A stretch of 10,080 nucleotides of DNA, taken from positions 1 through 10,080 of the forward strand of contig UQTN01000077.1 in assembly GCA_900543945.1 (NCBI GenBank). The letters are read 5' to 3'. The notes below the pieces were generated by a model. The model was not told the DNA's origin, made no database searches, and saw only the letters and a list, made by a program, of their open reading frames with translations. Both the position numbers and the translations under genes were made by a program. This DNA comes from an uncultured Collinsella sp. (GTDB taxonomy: Bacteria > Actinomycetota > Coriobacteriia > Coriobacteriales > Coriobacteriaceae). Of the stretch, positions 4,774 through 10,080 are shown piece by piece. Within the stretch, counting starts at the first letter, position 1, and each line of letters starts with the position of its first letter.

Positions 4774-6963
4774 ATGAAGAACATCCTGCACCTGTTTAAG
4801 CGTGATGTCCAAAACGTGTCTCGCTCCGTGATCGGCATGGTCGTCGTGATGGGCCTCATTATCGTGCCGTGCCTGTACGCGTGGTTTAACATCGCCGGCA
4901 GCTGGGATCCGTACGGCAATACCGGCAACCTTAAGATTGCAGTGGTCAACACCGATGAGGGCTACGAGAGCGACCTGATTCCCGTCGAGATCAACGTGGG
5001 CGAAAACGTGACGGCGACCCTGCGCGGTAACGAGAACTTTGACTGGGTTGTCCTCAACGACCGCGATAAGGCGATTGAGGGCGTTAAGTCGGGCACATAC
5101 TATGCCGCCGTCGTTATCCCCAAGACGTTTAGCGCCGACATGATGACGCTTTTCTCGACCAACGTGAAGCACGCCGACATCGAGTTCTACGAAAACCAGA
5201 AGGCTAACGCCATCGCCCAGATCGTGACCGAAAAGGGTTCGAGCGCCGTCCAGAGCCAGGTGAATGAGACCTTTACCAAGACCATCACGACCATCGGCCT
5301 TAAGACCGTGTCCAGCCTGCTCGATTACATGAGCACCGATCAGGTCAGCAGCTTTATCGCCAACCTGTCCTCGACACTGGGCGATTCGGTCGAGGACCTG
5401 CAGGACGTTCAAGCCAACGCGACTTCGCTGGCGGGCATTTTGAGCTCGACCTCCGATTCGTTGACGTCGGCGAGCGGTATGCTCCAGCAGACGGGTAAGG
5501 TCGATGAATCTACCAAGCAGTTGATGGAGCACGCCGAGAGCGGCATTAGTGATTCCAAGGAAGCACTCAAGGCCGCCAACGACGCCATCAACGCCGCGAT
5601 TGACGGAAGTGCGGGCTCGTTTGACAACGTGTCCGCCGAGCTCGCGAAGGCTTTCGGCGCCGCAAACCAGCATGTCAACGTTACGGTGACCCAGCTCAAC
5701 GAAGCCGCGTCGGCACTCGAATCGCGCGCCAAGGAAATCGACGACACGGCCGACCAGCTCCGCAGCTTTGCCGATCAGGTGAGTGACGAAAAGCTCCAGG
5801 ACAGCCTCAAGTCTGTGGCTACATCGCTGGGCAGGATCGCGACGGAGTATCGTAACAATGCCAACGACCTGAGGGCAACCGCAAAGTCCCTTTCCGACAG
5901 CATGGCAGAGGTCAACAGCACGCGTGCCGAGGTCGACCAGGCCATCGCCGATGCCAAGGCGGGCATCTCGGGCGCTAAGTCCGACTACGATTCCACGTTC
6001 TCGGTCAAGGCCAAGGAGCTCAAGAAAACTATTTCGGGCGTTCTGGATTCGCTCGACGGCATCTCGGGCGACCTGGATAGCGCTGTTGCCGGCCTGACCG
6101 ACGCATCCGGTTCGCTGGCAAAGGGTCTCTCCAAGGCCGCAAAGCTGGTCAACAAGGCTTCCGATCAGCTGGGCGAGGCGTCGGACAAGATCAGCGCGTT
6201 CAAGGACGAGCTCGACGGCGCCCTGATGTCGGGTGACCTGGCGACGATCAAGACGATGATCGGCAACGACCCCGAGGGCCTGGCCGTGTCGCTTTCCGGC
6301 CCCGTTGCGCTCGACCGCAAGCCGGTCTATCCGATCCGCAACTACGGTTCGGCCATGGCGCCGTTCTATACGATTCTGTCGCTCTGGGTCGGCTCGATCG
6401 TACTGGCGGCCATGATGAAGGTCTCGGTCGACGACGAGCTCATCAACGAGCTCATCCCCGTACGCCTGCACGAGATCTATCTGGGCCGTTACCTGTTCTT
6501 TGGCGGTTTGGCCCTGCTGCAGGCAACGCTCGTGTGCGCGGGCGACATCCTGTTCTTTGGCATTCAGTGCGACAACCCGCTGCAGTTTGTGCTGGCGGGC
6601 TGGGTCGCGAGTCTCGTGTTCTCCAATATCGTCTACACGCTTACGGTTTCGTTTGGCGATATCGGCAAGGCGCTCGCTGTCGTGCTGTTGGTCATGCAGG
6701 TCGGCGGTTCGGGCGGCACGTTCCCCATCGAGATGACCGGCCCCGTGTTCCAGGCGATCTATCCGTTCCTGCCGTTTACTCACGGCATCAACGCCATGCA
6801 TGCCGCCATGGCTGGCGCCTACCATATGGAGTACTGGGTTGAGCTGGGTATTCTGGCGAGCTATCTGATTCCGTCGCTGGCCCTGGGCGTCGTCTTCCGC
6901 CGTCCGGTCATCAAAGCCAACGACTGGATTATCGAAAAGCTGGAGTCGACCAAATTGATTTAA
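4774..6963 (+). CDS. YhgE/Pip-family membrane protein, short form (729 aa)
   Basis: This is a paralogue of the preceding gene with the same plan. Residues 18-38 form the first membrane segment, then VPCLYAWFNIAGSWDPYGNT, which matches the signature in its neighbour. An extracellular region runs from about 40 to 528, helical and rich in Ala, Ser, Asp and Lys from about 180 to 490. The C-terminal domain starts at KPVYPIRNYGSAMAPFYTIL (516-535), with membrane segments near 530-549, 571-592, 603-625, 632-650 and 688-708. The conserved PIEM and PFLPFTHGINA motifs match PIEM and PLLPFTYGINL of the first protein. It stops soon after the last membrane segment and lacks the extra two segments and charged tail. 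The abutting stop and start codons suggest balanced production and perhaps a heteromeric complex in the membrane. Role unknown; the C-terminal block resembles an ABC-2-type permease, so export of an envelope component is possible. Confidence 0.9.
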   Translation: MKNILHLFKRDVQNVSRSVIGMVVVMGLIIVPCLYAWFNIAGSWDPYGNTGNLKIAVVNTDEGYESDLIPVEINVGENVTATLRGNENFDWVVLNDRDKAIEGVKSGTYYAAVVIPKTFSADMMTLFSTNVKHADIEFYENQKANAIAQIVTEKGSSAVQSQVNETFTKTITTIGLKTVSSLLDYMSTDQVSSFIANLSSTLGDSVEDLQDVQANATSLAGILSSTSDSLTSASGMLQQTGKVDESTKQLMEHAESGISDSKEALKAANDAINAAIDGSAGSFDNVSAELAKAFGAANQHVNVTVTQLNEAASALESRAKEIDDTADQLRSFADQVSDEKLQDSLKSVATSLGRIATEYRNNANDLRATAKSLSDSMAEVNSTRAEVDQAIADAKAGISGAKSDYDSTFSVKAKELKKTISGVLDSLDGISGDLDSAVAGLTDASGSLAKGLSKAAKLVNKASDQLGEASDKISAFKDELDGALMSGDLATIKTMIGNDPEGLAVSLSGPVALDRKPVYPIRNYGSAMAPFYTILSLWVGSIVLAAMMKVSVDDELINELIPVRLHEIYLGRYLFFGGLALLQATLVCAGDILFFGIQCDNPLQFVLAGWVASLVFSNIVYTLTVSFGDIGKALAVVLLVMQVGGSGGTFPIEMTGPVFQAIYPFLPFTHGINAMHAAMAGAYHMEYWVELGILASYLIPSLALGVVFRRPVIKANDWIIEKLESTKLI

Positions 6964-6980
6964 TACAGCAACGTAAACGC

Positions 6981-7015
6981 CGTCGGAACATCGAGGATTT
7001 CTGTTCCGACGCTTT
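6981..7015 (+). terminator. Hairpin after the YhgE operon, probable terminator
   Basis: CGTCGGAACA (6981-6990) and TGTTCCGACG (7002-7011) are perfectly complementary around an 11-base loop, 17 bases after the stop codon. The tail CTTTAGTT is only weakly T-rich, so termination may be incomplete. Confidence 0.65.
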
Positions 7016-7026
7016 AGTTGAGTGAA

Positions 7027-7056
7027 TTGCATGGGCTGCTTGGTTGTTGCTACAGT
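7027..7056 (+). promoter_or_regulatory. Candidate promoter for the EamA gene
   Basis: TTGCAT (7027-7032) and TACAGT (7051-7056) are 18 bases apart. The -10 box is preceded by TGC, making an extended -10 (TG-N-TACAGT), which can compensate for the poor -35 box. Transcription would start near 7063, just where the next hairpin begins. Confidence 0.4.
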
Positions 7057-7060
7057 AGCG

Positions 7061-7097
7061 GGGCGTGCCGGGGGTCCGGTGCGCCCTGTTTTTATTT
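7061..7097 (+). terminator. Intrinsic terminator or attenuator before the EamA gene
   Basis: GGGCGTGCCGG (7061-7071) pairs with CCGGTGCGCCC (7076-7086) along 11 bp, two of them G-U, with a 4-base loop GGGT. TGTTTTTATTT follows. This is a textbook intrinsic terminator on the plus strand. It may be the second terminator of the YhgE operon. If the promoter at 7027-7056 is real, it is instead a hairpin at the very 5' end of the EamA transcript. Confidence 0.75.
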
Positions 7098-7140
7098 GAC
7101 CATGAGGCGGCATGCGGTCACGCGCGTGCGGACACCACGC
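7097..7140 (+). other. Two further hairpins in the EamA leader
   Basis: TGACC-ATG (7097-7104) pairs with CAT (7111-7113) and GGTCA (7116-7120), an 8-bp stem with a two-base bulge. GCGTG (7124-7128) pairs with CACGC (7136-7140). Together with 7061-7086 this gives three consecutive hairpins before the ribosome binding site (GAGG, 7154-7157). I do not recognise a known riboswitch class. Confidence 0.35.
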
Positions 7141-7164
7141 CCAGATTGAGCGCGAGGATGCCCT

Positions 7165-8148
7165 ATGCCCCAGCATGTCACTGACAATATCGAAATGATG
7201 CCCGATGGCCCTGTGGCTCGCGAGGACCTGGGTGCGGGCGGCACCTCCCGTGGTGCCGGTGCTCGTTCGCCGTTGTTCTGGAAAGTTCTACTGCTTTCGG
7301 TGGCGATTATCTGGGGTTACTCCTTTACCACTATGAAGGACGCGCTCGACACCATTCCGGTGTTTGAACTGCTCTACGTGCGCTTTCTGCCTGCGGCGTT
7401 GGTCATGTTTGTCATCTTCCACAAGCGCATCATCGCGCACCTCAACGCCCGCAATCTTATCGTCGGACTTGGAATGGGCACACTTATGTGGGCCGCCTAC
7501 GTCCTGCAGACGGTCGGTCTGGCGCACACCACGGCGGGCAAGAACGCGTTTTTGACGGGTACGTACTGCATCCTCGTGCCCTTTGCGAGCTATTTTCTGA
7601 GCGGCGAAAAACTCACCCGCTATAATCTGGGCGCGGCACTGCTGTGCTTGGCGGGCATTGGCCTGGTGGCGCTTGATAGCGTCGAGTTCAACATCGGCGA
7701 TGCCATTACGCTGGGCGGCGCGGTTTTCTTCGCCATCCAGATGGCGGTGACCGCCAAGTACGGTCGCAAAATGGACATCAACGTCATCACGTTTTGGATG
7801 TTTGTGGGCAATGGCGTGCTGAGCCTGATCTCGTCGCTGCTATTCGAGACCCAGGCGCCTCTGTCCGTGTGGACGCCGAATTTTATCTGTGTGATGGCGT
7901 TTCTCTCGGTGGGCTGCACATGCGTGGCTCTGCTCATCCAAAACGTCGGCCTGGCGCATGTCCCGGCTTCGACGGGCTCGCTGCTCCTTTCGATGGAGTC
8001 GCCTTCGGGCGTGTTGTTTTCGGTGCTGCTGATGGGGGAGGCGCTCACCTCGCGCCTGCTCGCCGGCTTTGTGCTTATCTTCCTGTCGATTGTCTTGAGC
8101 GAGACTCACTTCGATTTTTTGCGTCGAAAGCCGCGCCCGCAATTGTAA
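7165..8148 (+). CDS. EamA-family (drug/metabolite) transporter
   Basis: This inner-membrane permease of 327 residues belongs to the DMT superfamily, whose members usually export amino acids, metabolites or drugs. After a hydrophilic N-terminal stretch of about 36 residues come ten predicted membrane helices in two homologous EamA halves, about 40-170 and 180-315. Typical features are AIIWGYSFTTMKDAL in helix 1, LLYVRFLPAALVM near helix 2, AYVLQTVGLAHTTAGKNAFL in the first half and the parallel LLIQNVGLAHVPASTGSLLL in the second. EALTSRLLAGFVLIFLSIVL is a normal DMT ending. The substrate cannot be read from sequence. ATG 7165 is set by GAGG (7154-7157) seven bases upstream. The gene appears to be its own transcription unit, between the hairpins at 7061-7140 and a strong terminator just after its stop. 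The soluble N-terminal extension is longer than in many relatives. Confidence 0.9.
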   Translation: MPQHVTDNIEMMPDGPVAREDLGAGGTSRGAGARSPLFWKVLLLSVAIIWGYSFTTMKDALDTIPVFELLYVRFLPAALVMFVIFHKRIIAHLNARNLIVGLGMGTLMWAAYVLQTVGLAHTTAGKNAFLTGTYCILVPFASYFLSGEKLTRYNLGAALLCLAGIGLVALDSVEFNIGDAITLGGAVFFAIQMAVTAKYGRKMDINVITFWMFVGNGVLSLISSLLFETQAPLSVWTPNFICVMAFLSVGCTCVALLIQNVGLAHVPASTGSLLLSMESPSGVLFSVLLMGEALTSRLLAGFVLIFLSIVLSETHFDFLRRKPRPQL

Positions 8149-8160
8149 ACAACTTGTTGC

Positions 8161-8186
8161 GCCGCCCTCCTGGGGCGGCATTTTTT
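8161..8186 (+). terminator. Intrinsic terminator after the EamA gene
   Basis: GCCGCCC (8161-8167) pairs with GGGCGGC (8173-8179) around a 5-base loop, followed by A and six T residues. It starts 12 bases after the stop codon and separates the exporter gene from the amidohydrolase operon. Confidence 0.92.
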
Positions 8187-8253
8187 ATGCCTCGCCCTTA
8201 AAGTTATACCTTGCGCTTTACGCTATCAAAGTGCTTACTGCAAAAACGTTACT

Positions 8254-8259
8254 GGAGGG
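8254..8259 (+). promoter_or_regulatory. Ribosome binding site that fixes the amidohydrolase start
   Basis: GGAGGG lies five bases before ATG 8265. The same frame is open back to a TTG at 8211, but that codon has no ribosome site and its first 18 codons translate to a basic, unconserved-looking stretch. The ATG is therefore preferred. Confidence 0.85.
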
Positions 8260-8264
8260 CATTT

Positions 8265-9563
8265 ATGGCACCAGCTCAGTCCGATCTTCAACCGCAATCA
8301 GCGCCCAAGGCCACCGCGGCGGCGCAGGCCGCTATCGGTGACGGTCTTGTTGCAGAAGCTCAGGCGTTTGCCAACGAGCTTGCCGCATGGCGCCACGATC
8401 TCCATCAAACGCCTGAGCTCGGTAACAACCTTCCGCAGACGTCCGCCTTTATCCAGGCGCGTCTGGACGAGATGGATATTCCCTATGCCGTGCTTGTTGA
8501 CGGCACCTGTGTCGTTGGCCTAATCGGTGCCGGCGCGGCAGCTGCTGCTCGGGGTAACGGTACGTGCACGGACAAACAGGCCGGTACGGTCATCATGCTC
8601 CGTGGCGACATGGATGCCCTGCCTGTTGCTGAAGAGTCAGGCGAGCCTTTCGCCTCTACGAACGGCTGCATGCACGCATGCGGACACGATATGCACGCGA
8701 CGGCGCTGCTTGGTGCGGCGCGCCTGCTCAAGGCCCGCGAGTCCGAGCTTGTCGACGCCAACGCCACGATTAAGTTGCTGTTCCAACCGGGCGAGGAAAC
8801 TTTTGAGGGTGCCCGCGCCGCCATCGCCGACGGTCTGCTGCAGAACCCGCGTCCCCAGGCCGCCTTCGCCATGCACGTTAACAGCCAATCGCCGCTTGGC
8901 CTGGTGCTCTACGGCAGCCCGGCGCTCTCGGGCGTGTACGGTTTTCGCATCACGCTTCAGGGCAAGGGCGGCCATGGCTCGAGCCCCGAGATCTGCATCG
9001 ACCCCATCACGGCCGGCGTGCATGTGCACCTGGCGCTTCAGGAGCTTATCTCCCGTGAGGTGCCGGCGGCCAAGGAGGTCGCGCTTACCGTGGGTAAGTT
9101 CGCTGGCGGCTTGGCGGCCAACGTCATCCCCGACACCTGCGTGCTCGAGGGAACGTTGCGCGGCTTCGACGTCGAGCTCATGGAGCACCTCAAGACCCGC
9201 ATCGCCGAGGTCGTCAACGGTGTGGCCGCAACGTATCGCACGCCGGCGACTATCGAGACGCTTTCGGATGTTCCGCCGCTGGTACTCGACGACGGCATGA
9301 CGCAGGCGTCGCTTGGCTACGTGGGCGCGGTGCTGCCCAAGTCCGCCTTCCTGCCGCTGTTCCACGCCATGGCGAGCGAGGACTTCGCGTTGATCTCGAG
9401 CGAGATCCCGAGTGCGTACTTTACCGTGGGCGCTGCCGTGACTGATACGGACGAGCATTTTGCTCAGCATCATCCCAAGGCACGTTTTAGCGATGCCGAG
9501 CTTCCCCTTGGCGCCGCGGCTTATGCCGCCGTCGCTTTGGGCTACATCGCCGACCACCGGTAG
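8265..9563 (+). CDS. M20D-family amidohydrolase (N-acyl/aminoacyl conjugate hydrolase)
   Basis: This cytoplasmic metal-dependent amidohydrolase of 432 residues belongs to the family that includes hippurate hydrolase, N-acyl-L-amino-acid amidohydrolase, IAA-conjugate hydrolases and AbgB. It cleaves an acyl or aromatic group from an amino acid or dipeptide. Visible motifs: WRHDLHQTPELG (42-53), RGDMDALP (113-120), HACGHDMHA with metal ligands C139 and H141 (137-145), PGEE with E177 and E178, H204 in AMH, GGHGSSP (235-241) in the dimerisation domain, SEDFA (371-375) and HHP (402-404). All expected catalytic and ligand positions are present, so the enzyme should be active. The N-terminal 30 residues are Ala/Gln-rich and extra to the family, and a small insert at about 89-106 (GAGAAAAARGNGTCTDKQ) precedes the RGDMD strand. 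The next gene, 40 bp on, encoded an MFS transporter that probably imported the substrate or exported a product. Confidence 0.9.
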   Translation: MAPAQSDLQPQSAPKATAAAQAAIGDGLVAEAQAFANELAAWRHDLHQTPELGNNLPQTSAFIQARLDEMDIPYAVLVDGTCVVGLIGAGAAAAARGNGTCTDKQAGTVIMLRGDMDALPVAEESGEPFASTNGCMHACGHDMHATALLGAARLLKARESELVDANATIKLLFQPGEETFEGARAAIADGLLQNPRPQAAFAMHVNSQSPLGLVLYGSPALSGVYGFRITLQGKGGHGSSPEICIDPITAGVHVHLALQELISREVPAAKEVALTVGKFAGGLAANVIPDTCVLEGTLRGFDVELMEHLKTRIAEVVNGVAATYRTPATIETLSDVPPLVLDDGMTQASLGYVGAVLPKSAFLPLFHAMASEDFALISSEIPSAYFTVGAAVTDTDEHFAQHHPKARFSDAELPLGAAAYAAVALGYIADHR

Positions 9564-9603
9564 CACCCAATCTTGCTACTCGTTTGTTTAAAAAAGGAAC
9601 AGC

Positions 9604-10012
9604 ATGTCTCAGCAACGTAAGCTCTTCCCCGGCTGGCTCGTGGTGGCCTCTGGCTTCGTGATCATGGCCACGTGCTACACGATTTTCGTCAACTGCATGA
9701 GCCTGTTCCAGCCGTTGATCGTCAGCGACCTGGGCATTTCCCTTGCGCAGTACACCATCTCCAACGCTCACGATCGCTGCGTCTAAGCAGTTTGGCATGG
9801 CCGACCTGGGTAAGGTCACGGGCACCATTACCTCGCTCGAGATGGTTGGCGGCACGGTGGGCGCCATCGTCTCGGGAATACTGTTCGATGCCACGGGCTC
9901 CTTTGCGAGCACCTGGATTGTGTGCCTGGCATGCTCCGTTGTCATGCTCGTGTTCCTGCTGGCATCCGAGTCCATCGCCGCCAAGCTGCGCGCGAGCGTG
10001 GCGGGGGAGTAG
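9604..10012 (+). pseudogene. MFS transporter, internally deleted and frameshifted
   Basis: The first 50 or so codons from ATG 9604 (AAAAAGGAAC just upstream) encode a normal MFS start: FPGWLVVASGFVIMATCYTI is helix 1, then FQPLIVSDLGISLAQYTISN leading into helix 2. Then the frame reads AHDRCV and stops at 9784-9786. In the +1 frame the text resumes at about 9777 with ASKQFGMADLGKVTGTITSL, followed by EMVGGTVGAIVSGILFDATG (helix 11) and WIVCLACSVVMLVFLLAS (helix 12), ending at 10010-10012. A whole MFS protein has about 400 residues, so roughly 300 codons, most of helices 2-10, are missing and the junction near 9765-9785 also shifts the frame. The product cannot be a working transporter. The ribosome site and both ends look undecayed, so the event is recent, or it is an assembly error. 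Substrate unknown; it follows the amidohydrolase gene, probably in one operon. Confidence 0.85.
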
Positions 10013-10060
10013 ACGTCCGTCGCTCTTTTCTATTTGCCCCGTTCTATCCGTGGCTGCCCT

Positions 10061-10080
10061 GGAGGTCGAATAGATGCTCG
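10061..10080 (+). CDS. Start of a further gene (partial)
   Basis: GGAGG (10061-10065) lies eight bases before ATG 10074, and the window ends two codons later. Spacing and motif are those of a good translation start, but with only ATGCTCG visible nothing can be said about the product. Confidence 0.45.

Noticed and set aside
3583..7176. A 1197-codon open frame on the minus strand opposite both YhgE genes
   Set aside because: Its composition (very rich in His, Arg, Gln, Asp, with no domain pattern) is that of an antisense shadow of GC-rich genes. It covers two clear genes and the terminators after them.
8211..8264. A TTG-initiated N-terminal extension of the amidohydrolase
   Set aside because: It has no ribosome binding site, and an ATG with GGAGGG five bases upstream follows at 8265.
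9743..10012. A separate small membrane protein of 89 residues
   Set aside because: Its sequence from about residue 13 on is the end of an MFS transporter. The first residues are the out-of-frame translation of the upstream MFS fragment, so it is part of the broken gene.

Overview
The window reads as chromosomal DNA of a GC-rich Gram-positive bacterium, most likely an actinobacterium of the class Coriobacteriia (Collinsella-like). That placement is inference: it rests on strongly GC-biased third codon positions, the tandem pair of very long YhgE/Pip membrane proteins, the style of the EamA and M20D proteins, and strong AGGAGG-type ribosome binding sites. No rRNA, tRNA or CRISPR array is visible.

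Left part (1-1806): an insertion sequence of the IS110 family lies inside a cluster of short repeats. The transposase is on the minus strand (479-1591). Perfect 15-bp inverted repeats lie at 162-176 and 1699-1713. About 315 bp of structured non-coding DNA follows the transposase gene, and about 110 bp precede it. Subterminal inverted repeats plus a long non-coding 3' end are the layout of the IS1111 subgroup, whose members carry a guide RNA (bridge RNA or seekRNA) in that 3' end. Outside the element, both flanks hold copies of a 20-base unit, TAGTCGTTGGGGACGTTCTT. The right flank includes a copy that folds into a 20-bp-arm palindrome (1751-1806). A short coding tail at the very left edge ends inside the first repeat unit.

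Middle part (1807-7097): an AT-rich regulatory region with dyad symmetries precedes two tandem genes for YhgE/Pip-type membrane proteins of 926 and 729 residues. Each has an N-terminal membrane segment, a large helical extracellular region and a C-terminal block of membrane segments. The stop codon of the first gene directly abuts the start codon of the second, so the two are translationally linked and their products may act together at the cell envelope. Two hairpins that look like terminators follow.

Right part (7098-10080): a single-gene unit for an EamA-family (drug/metabolite) exporter has its own terminator. A probable operon follows, with an M20D amidohydrolase that cleaves N-acyl or aromatic amino-acid conjugates and an MFS transporter. 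The MFS gene is broken: its first about 58 codons are joined out of frame to the last two membrane segments, with roughly 300 codons missing. A ribosome binding site and ATG at the extreme right edge mark the start of another gene.

The most interesting material is the IS110/IS1111 element with its candidate guide-RNA region, the repeat cluster it sits in, the tightly coupled YhgE pair with a palindromic operator candidate, the structured leader in front of the exporter gene, and the internally deleted transporter.
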